Part shown: piece by piece, positions 34,801 to 42,333 of the stretch | Layout of the letters: each line of letters opens with the position of its first letter | How positions within the stretch are numbered: the stretch's first letter is position 1 | Assembly: GCA_965217565.1 (NCBI GenBank) | Contig: CBDCIS010000003.1 | Span: 310,001-374,000, forward strand | Reading direction: 5' to 3' | DNA from: CBDCIS01 sp965217565 | GTDB lineage: Bacteria; Chloroflexota; Dehalococcoidia; Lucifugimonadales; CATOSD01 | Length of the DNA: 64,000 bases | The notes under the pieces: model-generated | The model's database searches: none | Told to the model about the DNA's origin: nothing | Seen by the model: the letters and a program-made list of their open reading frames with translations, nothing else | Translations under genes and position numbers: made by a program

Positions 34801-36738
34801 TCTTCCCTTCTCGCGGGCAACCGTCATTCCCGCGAACGCGGGAATCCAGAGGGGTGGGGCGCTCATCCAATCTCGATTCTCGATTTACCTACTCCTGTCA
34901 GCCCGTCAAGCGGCAAGGGGTTGTCCCCCCTTCTCGCGGGCATCTGCGGTGCGTTGTTCGTGGCCGTGCTCGGCAACCTCGACGGCGCGGTGCAGGTGGG
35001 CAGCGGCATATGTCGCGCCGTGGCGCAGAACGTTCCATTTGGCGCGTTCGACTTCTGGCGCAGCAGCCGCATGATGGCCCCCGACCCGCCGGGCCACGAG
35101 ATAACGGAGTTCCCGTTCTTCACGTTCCTGTTTGCCGACCTGCACGCCCACATGATGGCTATACCCTTTACGCTCCTGTCGATAGGGTTATCGCTTGCGC
35201 TTGTGCTGGCCGCGCCGCGCCGCGCCTCGGCACAGTCGCACTGGGACACCGGCGAGATTGCGAGGCTGGCCGTTCTGGGCGTGGTCATCGGCTCGTTGAG
35301 GCTCATCAACGCCTGGGACTTCCCAACGTACCTGCTCATCGGGGCCGCGTCGGTGCTCCTCGCCGAGTTCCTTGTCCAGGGCGGCTTGGGGGCGGCCATG
35401 CTGGCAAGGGCCATCGTCAAGTCCGCGCTCGTCTTCGCCGCGGGCTACCTGGCGTTCCTTCCCTTCCACCTGGCGTATGAGACATTCGTTAGCGGCGTGG
35501 AATCTACCACGAACACCACTGTCCTCTGGCAGTTCCTGGCGATAAGCGGCCTATTCGTATTCATCATAGGCACTTTCTTCATCAGGGAGAGCGGAGACCT
35601 GCTCGTCAGGGTATCCAGGAGTCTGAGCCGCCGGGTCGCCCGTGTGGCCCGGGCGACCTCGAGCGACGACGAGGGCGGGCATGGAGCAAACGCCTGGAGC
35701 GTGTTGGAGCTTATGATTGGCGCGCTGCTCATAGGCTTCGCGTTGACGGCCGTGCTCTCCGGCGTTGGCGGCAGCACAGTCCCGTTCGCGGCGGCGCTGC
35801 TGGCGCTCGCGCTGATCGCGGGGTACAGATGGCTTTCGCGGCCTCGAACCGACACGCCTCCGCTGGCGTTCGCCGCGCTCCTCGTGTGCGTCTCCCTGGC
35901 ATTGGTCGTTGCGCTGGACTTCCTGCGCATCGAAAACGACATAGAGCGCATGAACAGCGTGTTCAAGTTCTACCTCCAGGTCTGGGTGTTGATGGCGCTG
36001 GCATCGGCCTACCTGCTCTGGCGCATGGTTAGAGGCCGGCGCGTGTCTGCCGGGAATCTGACACTGGTGAAGAAGGCATGGACCGCGGCGCTGGCTGTCC
36101 TGGTGATTAGCGCGGCGGTCTATCCTGTCATGGGCACGCACGACCGGCTGCGAGATCGCTTCGACACCGAGACGCTTCCGCTGACGCTGGACGGGACGGC
36201 ATACGCGGAGCAAACGGTCTATCGAGACGAGCATGGCGACATCGACCTCTCCTTGGACTTCGAGGGCATACGCTGGCTTCAGGACAACGTGGAAGGCTCG
36301 CCGATAACCCTGGAGGGGCTGACGCCGTCGTACAGGTGGGGCGGGCGCATAAGCGTTTATACCGGGCTGCCCAGCGTGGTGGGCTGGCAGTGGCACCAGC
36401 AGCAGCAGCGAGGCGACTACGCCTGGGCCGTGAACAGGCGCATCGACGACGTGAACGACATCTACTCCACGACCGACGCCCGGCACGCCCTGCGCCTGCT
36501 GCGCGAATACAACGTCCGCTACGTGTACGTAGGCAAGTTGGAGAGGCTGTACTACCCGGAGGAGGGCATACGCAAGTTCGACGACACGATGAGCGACAGC
36601 CTCGACAAAGTCTTCCAGAACGACGAAGTCACCTGTATCGGTTTGGTAGGCATACTGGAAACCCCGTCCTTCCTCGTAGGGGCAATCCTTGTGGTTGCCC
36701 CGGCTGGTCATCCCATGGCCTGGGTGCCCACAGACTAA
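31807..36738 (+). CDS. DUF2298 (YYY-motif) giant polytopic membrane protein
   Basis: 1643 residues with many hydrophobic segments. The N-terminal half looks like a PMT/GT39-type glycosyltransferase (TPHPDERAILAKTAEL, then SHFFAVDTLLALFTVVSIYFMYRVAKEG). The second half is DUF2298, with the name-giving motif GGYLNYYYWGQFIVAMLIKATG, PFFTFLFADLHAHMMAIPFTLL and ENDIERMNSVFKFYLQVWVLMA. Family members occur in Chloroflexota and archaea and are thought to act in surface glycosylation. Two oddities exist: about 100 residues around 940-1045 read like intergenic repeat, and the last 35 residues are encoded by a MITE1 copy. The start is GTG at 31807 or ATG at 31810. Confidence 0.88.
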   Translation: MMDVTRRISGAFSFRRALSAIRQETLVVPVVLAILAVALGLRLYGLNWDAGFDWTPHPDERAILAKTAELSPPSLGNPGVLFDAERSPWNPRWFPYGSLPLYLLRGAQILSSGAFGGESGDLRPLGRAISALADVTTVLIIYALGRRAYGRRVGLLASALAALAVIHIQLSHFFAVDTLLALFTVVSIYFMYRVAKEGRLSDSVWAGVFIGLGLATKVSLGPIYAAFFVAHLMRVLSAIRDADSAPAPFSRRFSSAITGAAAGIGVSLAIFFVAQPYALLDWSRFYADVSEQYEMVNRIRDYPYTRQYIDTTPYLYQVRQLAAWGLGWPLGIVAWAGLLYASLRGIRLRYGLTYLVIGWGVPIAIVATLTGFLAVAAASGIALLALLGTLLVRSPSSRVDVLLLSWVVPYLLITGALQVKFLRYLIPVTPFLLLFGCHMMCDLWRRAGEWRGGAAQPLALAAIGIVVGATALYALAYVVGVYGQPLTSAHAGEWVRENVPRDAVILKEHWEEGLPRLGGYDIRELEMYNPDGPAKLRHIAERLAEGDFLVLYSNRLYGTISRLPERYPHSRWYYRLLFAGQLGYEIRLVEASYPNLLGVGLVDDTFGRAGLEEPSASREQADFPVTLRLGYADESFTVYDHPKVSVLENVGRLSASQIAEMLERVRRPLDDAPAGEQAARPPATRAGIGLMLSPDEAAAQQRGGTWSDIVRADSWTSRFPVLAWLIVLQGISLLALPVTLLLFRPLPDRGYLFAKALGLLTVCLVVWLLASLRWIAFSPGSISLAVLLLALVSAVAVARRRRELAYFVRKRWRGLAIMEAVFLIAFLAFLAIRMANPDLWHPYRGGEKPMDFAYLNAVMRSSYMPPFDPWFGGGYLNYYYWGQFIVAMLIKATGIQPAVAFNLAVPTFFALTIGGAFSVVYNLAESTRRGLIGSFPPIGSARTTELGSSSTIWELARRRAREQGISHAQPATGASMHRDPLRPGHPHPDLPRPSGKGLSSLLAGNRHSRERGNPEGWGAHPISILDLPTPVSPSSGKGLSPLLAGICGALFVAVLGNLDGAVQVGSGICRAVAQNVPFGAFDFWRSSRMMAPDPPGHEITEFPFFTFLFADLHAHMMAIPFTLLSIGLSLALVLAAPRRASAQSHWDTGEIARLAVLGVVIGSLRLINAWDFPTYLLIGAASVLLAEFLVQGGLGAAMLARAIVKSALVFAAGYLAFLPFHLAYETFVSGVESTTNTTVLWQFLAISGLFVFIIGTFFIRESGDLLVRVSRSLSRRVARVARATSSDDEGGHGANAWSVLELMIGALLIGFALTAVLSGVGGSTVPFAAALLALALIAGYRWLSRPRTDTPPLAFAALLVCVSLALVVALDFLRIENDIERMNSVFKFYLQVWVLMALASAYLLWRMVRGRRVSAGNLTLVKKAWTAALAVLVISAAVYPVMGTHDRLRDRFDTETLPLTLDGTAYAEQTVYRDEHGDIDLSLDFEGIRWLQDNVEGSPITLEGLTPSYRWGGRISVYTGLPSVVGWQWHQQQQRGDYAWAVNRRIDDVNDIYSTTDARHALRLLREYNVRYVYVGKLERLYYPEEGIRKFDDTMSDSLDKVFQNDEVTCIGLVGILETPSFLVGAILVVAPAGHPMAWVPTD
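34784..34942 (+). repeat. In-frame repeat block inside the DUF2298 gene
   Basis: Two 36-bp direct repeats (34784-34819 and 34907-34942), CAAGCGGGAAGGGG… and CAAGCGGCAAGGGG…, both ending TTCTCGCGGGCA. They are 123 bp (41 codons) apart and enclose the common intergenic hairpin ATTCCCGCGAACGCGGGAAT. All of it is read in frame, giving SGKGLSSLLAG and SGKGLSPLLAG. Confidence 0.75.
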
Positions 36739-36748
36739 ACCGATACAG
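36633..36748. mobile_element. Full MITE1 copy at the 3' end of the DUF2298 gene
   Basis: 116 bp with ends CTGTATCGGTTTGGT and ACTAAACCGATACAG (one mismatch as inverted repeats). It contains GGGGCAATCC-TTGT-GGTTGCCCC. Its right terminal repeat supplies the TAA stop of the DUF2298 frame. Confidence 0.85.
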
Positions 36749-36805
36749 GCACGGAGCAGATGTTAGGCCTGGCGCTCAGAATGGCGAGTCTGGCCCCAAT
36801 GCGCT

Positions 36806-36880
36806 TGGTCGGGGTGGCCGGGATTGAACCGGCGACCTCCTGCTCCCAAAGCAGGCGCGCTCCCGCTGCGCTACACCCCG
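36806..36880 (-). tRNA. tRNA-Pro (anticodon TGG)
   Basis: On the minus strand the 7-bp acceptor CGGGGTG/CACCCCG, D arm, anticodon stem CCTGC/GCAGG around TTTGGGA, and T arm GGTTCAATCC are all present. The anticodon is TGG. The discriminator A and CCA end are encoded. The gene overlaps no other feature. Confidence 0.95.
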
Positions 36881-36962
36881 CGAATATGCCAGAGTTCAAT
36901 TATAGAAGCTCGCGCGGCTGGGAACAAGACGCGTTCGCCCCCTGAACAGCCCCAGCACTTGG

Positions 36963-36971
36963 TGGTATAAT
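36963..36971 (+). promoter_or_regulatory. Extended -10 promoter candidate
   Basis: TGGTATAAT (extended -10; TATAAT at 36966-36971). The -35 region is poor (CTGAAC at 36942). It probably serves the cyclophilin gene downstream, with a long leader that holds the TTTCCCGCGAAAGCGGGAA hairpin repeat near 37132-37150. Confidence 0.4.
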
Positions 36972-37207
36972 GGCGCTGCCGCATGTAGAATCGCCCTAAC
37001 CATACGAATGGAGGCTGCGCAAGAGGAATGTTCGAGAACTTTCAAGCGGGTTGCGCGCAACCCGCAAACAACGCGACTTCAAGGCTAGCACCGCTTCCAC
37101 TTGAAGATGACAGGCATCGAATACGATCCGTCTTTCCCGCGAAAGCGGGAATCCAGTGTGGAAGGCAGCCGAGATCTTATCAAATACATCTGGAAGCGGT
37201 ACTAGGG

Positions 37208-37987
37208 TTGGCCAAAGACCTTCTGAGGTCAACATGCCCGGACAAGCTGGCGCTCGCGGCGTGCGCCGCTCTGGCCCTGCTCATCGTTCTGGCGTGCGGC
37301 TCGGAGGCGGAGCCTACGCCTGCTCCCGCTCCAAGACCAACAGCCGCGTCCCAGCAAACGTCGGCGCCCACTCCTAGGCCAACGGCCGCAACTCAATCAT
37401 CGGAGGCTCCCATGACCCCCAAGCAGTACGACTCTCCCCCGGCCATGGTGATCGACCCCAGCAAGAGCTACACAGCGACCATTGAACTGGCCAAGGGCGG
37501 CAGCATCGTCATCGAGCTGTACGCCGAGGAGGTCCCGAACACGGTCAACAACTTCGTGTTTCTGTCGCGTGAAGGGTTCTATGACAATGTCACCTTCCAC
37601 CGCGTGCTGCCCAACTTCATGGCGCAAACCGGCGATCCCACTGGAACCGGAACCGGCGGCCCCGGCTACCGCTTCGACAACGAGTTCCATCCCAGCCTCA
37701 GCCACGACTCCCCCGGCATCGTCTCGATGGCCAACGCGGGCGTCAGGAACGGACGCGGCACCAACGGCAGCCAGATATTCATAACCTTCGTGCCAACTCC
37801 CTTCCTCGACGGCCTGAACCCCGACGGCTCGCCCAAGGACTGCGGCGCGGCCGGCACGTCCTGCCACTCCGTATTCGGCAAGGTAATCGAGGGGATGGAC
37901 GTGCTCAACGGCATATCGCTGCGAGACCCACAAGCCGCGAGAACTCCGGGCGACGTGATAACGACCATCACGATACAGGAGCAGTGA
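37208..37987 (+). CDS. Lipoprotein peptidyl-prolyl cis-trans isomerase (cyclophilin)
   Basis: About 259 residues from the TTG at 37208. A short basic start and hydrophobic stretch LALAACAALALLIVLAC lead to a lipobox Cys, so it is likely membrane-anchored outside the cytoplasm. A Pro/Thr-rich linker (PTPAPAPRPTAAS) follows. The cyclophilin domain has ITLEL-type IVIELYAEEVPNTVNNFVFL, FYDNVTFHRVLPNFMAQTGDPTGTGTGGPGYRF and TNGSQIFITFVPTPFLDG. A longer frame from 37028 includes repeat-derived residues and is not favoured. Cyclophilins speed proline isomerisation in folding of exported proteins. Confidence 0.88.
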   Translation: MAKDLLRSTCPDKLALAACAALALLIVLACGSEAEPTPAPAPRPTAASQQTSAPTPRPTAATQSSEAPMTPKQYDSPPAMVIDPSKSYTATIELAKGGSIVIELYAEEVPNTVNNFVFLSREGFYDNVTFHRVLPNFMAQTGDPTGTGTGGPGYRFDNEFHPSLSHDSPGIVSMANAGVRNGRGTNGSQIFITFVPTPFLDGLNPDGSPKDCGAAGTSCHSVFGKVIEGMDVLNGISLRDPQAARTPGDVITTITIQEQ

Positions 37988-38290
37988 TGAGCTTACAGGG
38001 ATAGGTACATCGTCCATCGCTGGACCGAATCGCCAGAATCAAGACTTGCAGGATGACCTAACGGACACCAAATAATCCCGAAAACCCCATAGCCTATAGC
38101 AGCCTGATTCTGACAGTTGCCCCCTTGACAATCACGAACAGCCGCGATGGCATGACCCACTCAGGCGAACGGAACACGGGAACTATCTCAGAGCCCCGCT
38201 TGGAAACGGAAGTCACGCTTCGCTAACCCACTCGTTTGTCGCTTTCGTGCGAATGGCGACCTGACGTGGATTTGCTACTCCAGCGAACTA
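37988..38290. other. Intergenic stretch with a repeated promoter-like motif
   Basis: No gene seen. At 38125-38153 there is TTGACA, a 17-bp spacer with CACGAACAGCCGCGA, then TGGCAT, related to the motifs at 15746 and 55932. The preceding GATTCTGACA is also shared with the 55-kb copy. Confidence 0.4.
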
Positions 38291-39103
38291 GGGCCTGTTC
38301 ACACTAACGCAACGCATCGAAGATGAGCGCAAACAGGATGAACCCAAGGAAGAGAGCGTCCAGCTTCTCAAAGCGAGAGAAGATACGCCGAAAGCCCTTC
38401 AACCGTCGAAACAACCGCTCGATTTCGTTCCGACGCTTGTACATCTCCCGGTCGTACTGCCAAGGGTCAACCCTCGTGCTCAGGGGCGGAACTATCGGGG
38501 TGAACCCCAGGGCCAACGCCAGTTGGCGGGTCTCATTCCCCTCGTATGCCCGGTCCATTAACAGGAACGGGTTCTGGTCCTGTGTTCCGAGGCGCTTTAG
38601 CAGCTTTCGCCCCTCCGGCGCATCGTGGGCCTGTCCGGGAGAAAGGGAGAACGTCACGGCTGTTCTAGCATCCGCGGCAACCATATGAATCTTGGTGGTC
38701 CAGCCGCCACGGGACTTGCCGATGGACTGGGGTCCGTTTTTTTAACGCACCGGTTCCATCGGGATGGACCTTGACTATGGTACTGTCCATGGAAACCGCT
38801 TCTATCTTGATACGCACTATGTGCTCTCGTTGAAGATACTCGAAAACCCGGTCGAGCACACCGTTCTTGGACCACCGGTTCATCCGGGTGTAGACGGTGT
38901 GCCAGTTGCCAAATCGAGGCGGCAATCCCCGCCATTTGCAGCCTTGCTCGGCGACATAGAGGATAGCGTTGAGTACTTGCAGGTTCGACAGGCTGACGTT
39001 GCCACGCTGAACGGGAAGGATCGGCGCAATTCGTTGGTACTGAACTTCGGTGATTTCCATTCTCGGATTGTAACATAATTTGGCTATTAGTGTGAACAGA
39101 CCC
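38291..39103 (-). mobile_element. IS5-family insertion sequence (813 bp)
   Basis: Inverted repeats GGGCCTGTTCACACTAA (38291-38307) and TTAGTGTGAACAGACCC (39087-39103) differ at one base. TA is duplicated on both sides (38289-38290 and 39104-39105). It carries a two-frame transposase on the minus strand. Confidence 0.92.
38304..39060 (-). CDS. IS5-family transposase, two frames
   Basis: The first frame (38665-39060) begins MEITEVQYQRIAPILPVQRG and has GCKWRGLPPRFGNWHTVYTR and the first Asp in AVSMDSTIVKVHPDGTGALKK. The second frame (to 38304) gives KNGPQSIGKSRGGWTTKIHM, MDRAYEGNETRQLA and RRNEIERLFRRLKGFRRIFSRFEKLD. They join at an A7 run near 38740-38746. The needed change is +1 (or -2). Programmed or transcriptional slippage, or a base gained in the run, would explain it. 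Confidence 0.85.
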
Positions 39104-39127
39104 TAGTCACGGGCCAACTGTGACTAG
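39103..39127. other. Palindrome between two IS elements
   Basis: CTAGTCAC (39103-39110) and GTGACTAG (39120-39127) form an 8-bp inverted repeat with a 9-base centre. Each outer CTAG contains the TA target duplicated by the flanking IS. Confidence 0.6.
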
Positions 39128-39934
39128 GTAGTGTTGACATTTCATCTTAGCCATATGAGAGCGCCGACAAAGTGGAGGAATCCGAGGTACCTATTTGCCA
39201 GCTTGTCGAATCGGGAGAAGATGTGGCGGTAGTGCTTGATCTTGCCTATGAAGCACTCGACGAGATGCCGCTCTCGGTACAGATACTCATCGTATGAGAG
39301 TAGCTCCCTTCGGTTCGAGCGAGGCGGGATCACCGGGGTAGTCCCGTTGCCGATGATCGACTCACGAAACTGGCGGGAGTCATATGCGCGGTCTGCAATC
39401 ACATACTCACTCTCCATACCGGATATGAGCGCCTCGGCCTGAGTGACATCGTGCTCCTGCCCTGCGGTCAATCTGAATCTCAACGGGTTGCCGAGGCCGT
39501 CGACACCCACATGGACCTTTGTAGTGAACCCACCTCGGCTACGACCGAGGGCTTGAGATAGTTGACCACCGTTTTTTTGGGAGCGCCCGCAGCGGAATGG
39601 TGGGCCCGGACTACGGTACTGTCGATGATCAGGTACTCCATGTCAGGGTCATCAATGAAATGCTGATGCATTCGTTCCCATATTCCGCCCTCACACCATC
39701 GGGCAAACCGCTTGTAGACGCTGTTCCATTTCCCGTACTCGGAAGGCAGTAGCCTCCACGGCGCACCAGACCTGCTCATCCAGATGATAGCCTCGATGAA
39801 CCGCTTACAGTCGGACTCCTGTCCGACATACGAGTCTGGCTGACTACGAAGGAACTCCAACACTCGTGACCATTGTTCTGGAGATAGTTTAATTGTCGAC
39901 ATATACCCAGTATAATATAAATGTCAACACTGCC
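39127..39934 (-). mobile_element. Second IS5-family insertion sequence (808 bp)
   Basis: Inverted repeats GGTAGTGTTGACATTT (39127-39142) and AAATGTCAACACTGCC (39919-39934) with one mismatch, flanked by TA on both sides. It is distinct in sequence from the neighbouring IS. Its right end truncates or abuts the 3' end of gpsA. Confidence 0.92.
39142..39902 (-). CDS. IS5-family transposase, two frames
   Basis: The first frame (39480-39902) has SPEQWSRVLEFLRSQPDSYVG, SGAPWRLLPSEYGKWNSVYKRFARW and the first Asp in YLIIDSTVVRAHHSAAGAPKK. The second frame (to 39142) gives NGGQLSQALGRSRGGFTTKVH, VIADRAYDSRQFRE and YRERHLVECFIGKIKHYRHIFSRFDKLANRY. The switch is a -1 shift on an A7 run in CCCAAAAAAACGG, a plausible slippery site. 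Confidence 0.86.
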
Positions 39935-39942
39935 TAGCCCCA

Positions 39943-40959
39943 TCATATCCCCATCCCCGTGCGCTCCGGGCGGGGGCGCGGCCTAGTAGTTGGGCGATTA
40001 CGTCGGTTACGGCAGCGCCCTCGAAGAGGACTCGGTGGGTGGCCTGGGCTATGGGCATCTCCACGTTTAGGCGGCTGGCCAGGGCTTACCGCGGCAGCGG
40101 TGGTATCGACGCCCTCGGCTACGCTCTTCATGGACACGCGTATCTCTTCGAGCGTGCGACCCTTCGCCAACTGCATACCGAAATGATGGTTGCGGCTGAG
40201 CGGGCTGGAGCAGGTGGCTATCAGGTCGCCCATTCCCGCGAGTCCAAAGAGCGTGAGCGAATTCGCGCCGGCGGCGACGCTCAGGCGGGCTATCTCGGCC
40301 AGCCCTCTTGTGAGGAAGCCGGCCTTGGCGTTGTCGCCCAGTCCGACGCCCTCGCACGCGCCCGCTCCGAGCGCGATGATGTTCTTGAGGGAGCCGCCGA
40401 ATTCGACGCCCACCACGTCGTCGTTGGTATAGACGCGGAACCTCGACGAGTTGATGATGGCCTGCGCCGCGCGGGCCGCATCGGTATTGTTGGACGCGAC
40501 GACGGTCGAAGCGGGCTTCTCCTCCACTATCTCCCTGGCCAGGTTTGGGCCGGACAGCACGCAGACGACCTCGCGTAGGGGGGGCGGCAGCTCCTCGTCC
40601 AGTATCTGGCTCATCCGCTTGCCGGTGGAGAGCTCGAGGCCTTTGGTCGCGCTGACGATGATGGCGGATTCTGGGAGGGCGCCGCGTATGCGCCGGACGT
40701 TCTGCCGCAGGCTGCGGGAGGGCGTGGCGATGATGACGAGCTCGGCGTCGCCAAGGGCCTCGTCCGCGGACGCGGTGACGGTCAATCCATCGGGAAACGG
40801 CGCGCCGGGCAGGAAGCGTACCTGCCCCCTGTCGGAGTTCAGCCGCTCCGCCTCGTCGGGGGTTCGCGCCCACAGGCGCGCCGTGTGGCCCTGCCTTGCC
40901 GTGACGATGGCGAGGGTCGTGCCCCAAGCGCCTGTGCCGACTACGCCTATCGTGGCCAT
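39943..40959 (-). pseudogene. gpsA: Glycerol-3-phosphate dehydrogenase [NAD(P)+], frameshifted at the 3' end
   Basis: The enzyme makes glycerol-3-phosphate for phospholipids. The N-terminal IGVVGTGAWGTTLA, LSGPNLAREIVEEKPASTVVAS, GVEFGGSLKNIIALGAGACEG and GLAGMGDLIATCSSPLSRN are intact. After SVAEGVDTTAAAV (near 40086) the frame changes: the other frame continues ALASRLNVEMPIAQATHRVL and FEGAAVTDVIAQLLGRAP as in normal GpsA. One extra base at 40086-40087 explains it, or a sequencing error. The IS at 39127-39934 lies at the gene end. The start at 40959 follows a GGGGGAT stretch. Confidence 0.85.
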
Positions 40960-41099
40960 CGCAATCCCCCAATGATTGCTCGGAATCCGCCGGTCGCCCG
41001 TCGTGATGACCGCATTGTCGCCCTTTTGGCTGAGGGGTGGCAAGGCCTATTGAAGGCCAATACGGGGCAATTGGGTGTTCTCGAGCCGCCAGCAGGCCA

Positions 41100-41150
41100 T
41101 GCGGTTATCCGTATGGGCAACCCTTGTGATTGCCCTTATAGGGGTCTCCG
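41100..41150. repeat. Partial MITE1-like hairpin
   Basis: GGGCAACCC-TTGTG-ATTGCCC within the gpsA upstream region. Only the central hairpin part of the family is present. Confidence 0.45.
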
Positions 41151-41238
41151 GGAATGCTGGAGACGGCATCGGCGGTCAGGGCTTGGCCAGAGGGAAAGAA
41201 CGGGGGTAAATGCCTGGAAGTGGGGGTTGCGTTAGTAA

Positions 41239-41357
41239 CTATCTCAAAAGCGCCGTCTTTCCCGCGAAAGCGGGAACCCATCGCAATGGCTCGCCGCTCG
41301 GCAATCCACGTGCGTTGAGATGCTAAACTTTGATGCTCCAGAGTAGTTTTGAGATAG
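41239..41357. mobile_element. MITE2, full copy
   Basis: 119 bp with perfect 11-bp terminal inverted repeats CTATCTCAAAA and TTTTGAGATAG. It holds TTTCCCGCGAAAGCGGGAA. It is an inverted copy of 22361-22451 with an extra internal piece (ATTGCCGAGCGGCGAGCCAT) that also occurs near 49375. No coding capacity. Confidence 0.8.
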
Positions 41358-41361
41358 GCAC

Positions 41362-41577
41362 TCAATCAGCGAGGGCGAGCCCGATAATCGCAGCCATGAG
41401 AGTAACCCAGCTTCCGCCTATGAGCAGATAGAGGTTGTTGAACCGACCGTTCATTTCGGTCCGCAGGCTGGTCATATCTGCCCGAAGCGAATCCATCGAA
41501 CTGTTAAGGTCGCTCAAACGTCCATCGACCTGCTCGTAGGCGCCTTCCAGTCTGCTGACTCTCTGTTCCAATGCCAT
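41362..41577 (-). CDS. Small coiled-coil protein with C-terminal membrane anchor
   Basis: 71 residues. A heptad-type helix (LEQRVSRLEGAYEQVDGRLSD, MDSLRADMTSLRTEMNGRFNN) is followed by one hydrophobic segment (LYLLIGGSWVTLMAAIIGLALA). The layout resembles small hemolysin XhlA-like and DUF-type coiled-coil membrane proteins common in Chloroflexota. The ATG has GAGGTG upstream. The stop lies only a few bases from MITE2, so the end may have been reshaped. Confidence 0.6.
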   Translation of the reverse strand: MALEQRVSRLEGAYEQVDGRLSDLNSSMDSLRADMTSLRTEMNGRFNNLYLLIGGSWVTLMAAIIGLALAD

Positions 41578-41673
41578 ATTGTGTCACACCTCGTGAACAA
41601 TATACCGCAGTCTTTAGACCGTGAACATGCGTGGCGTTAAGGCATTGCAAGGCGGTGTTGTGTGGCAAGGCGT

Positions 41674-42333
41674 TCAGCGTTGGGGCGCCTCGGCGGGCTG
41701 GCCTAGCTTGCGTTCCTCACCCTTGAGGAGCCGCTGGATGTTGTCTTTGTGGCGGCCTACTACCAGCGCCCCGCCGATTATGGCGAACCAAATGAAGCCC
41801 ATGGGCGCCGGTATAGCGGACCCGATGAAGCTCACCGGCGAGACGTTTAGCAGGCAGGCGACGATGAGCGTGGCGCAACCGACAATGGTTGCCGTTACGG
41901 AACCTAGAGACACGTAGCGGGTGGCTGCTACCAGGGACAGGCCAACTACGGTTGCTATAAGTCCGCCGATGGGCCACAGCATGAACAGCCCACCCCAGCC
42001 GGTGGCGGTGCCGCGTCCGCCCCGGAATCCGATGAAGACGGGCCAGTTGTGACCGATCATCGCGGCAAGGCCGGCGGCGGACTGCGCAGCCGCCGGCGAC
42101 TCGAAGGCGTAGCGGGCCAGCGCGACCGCGGCGGCTCCCTTGCCAATGTCGAGCAGCAGCACGAGGATAGCGACTGGCACGCCGACTGTGCGCATGACGT
42201 TGGTCATGCCCGTCTTGCCGCTGCCGTAGTCGCGCACGTCGATGCGTCCGAACAGCCTTCCGGCTATCACGCCAAATGGCAGTGCGCCCAGCAGGTAGCC
42301 TATGGGGAGCGCCAGCAGGTAGTAGTCGCTCAC
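41674..42333 (-). CDS. plsY: Glycerol-3-phosphate acyltransferase
   Basis: A 219-residue polytopic enzyme that transfers acyl from acyl-phosphate to glycerol-3-phosphate. It shows LLALPIGYLLGALPFGVIAGRLFGRIDVRDYGSGKTGMTNVMRTVG, GHNWPVFIGFRGGRGTATGWGGL and GRHKDNIQRLLKGEERKLG, all typical. The GTG start at 42333 overlaps the der stop (GTGA). It works on the product of gpsA, which lies 0.7 kb downstream. Confidence 0.93.
   Translation of the reverse strand: MSDYYLLALPIGYLLGALPFGVIAGRLFGRIDVRDYGSGKTGMTNVMRTVGVPVAILVLLLDIGKGAAAVALARYAFESPAAAQSAAGLAAMIGHNWPVFIGFRGGRGTATGWGGLFMLWPIGGLIATVVGLSLVAATRYVSLGSVTATIVGCATLIVACLLNVSPVSFIGSAIPAPMGFIWFAIIGGALVVGRHKDNIQRLLKGEERKLGQPAEAPQR

Noticed and set aside
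37028..37207. Longer start for the cyclophilin
   Set aside because: The extra residues (VFPAKAGIQ) come from the TTTCCCGCGAAAGCGGGAA repeat. The signal peptide fits a start at 37208.
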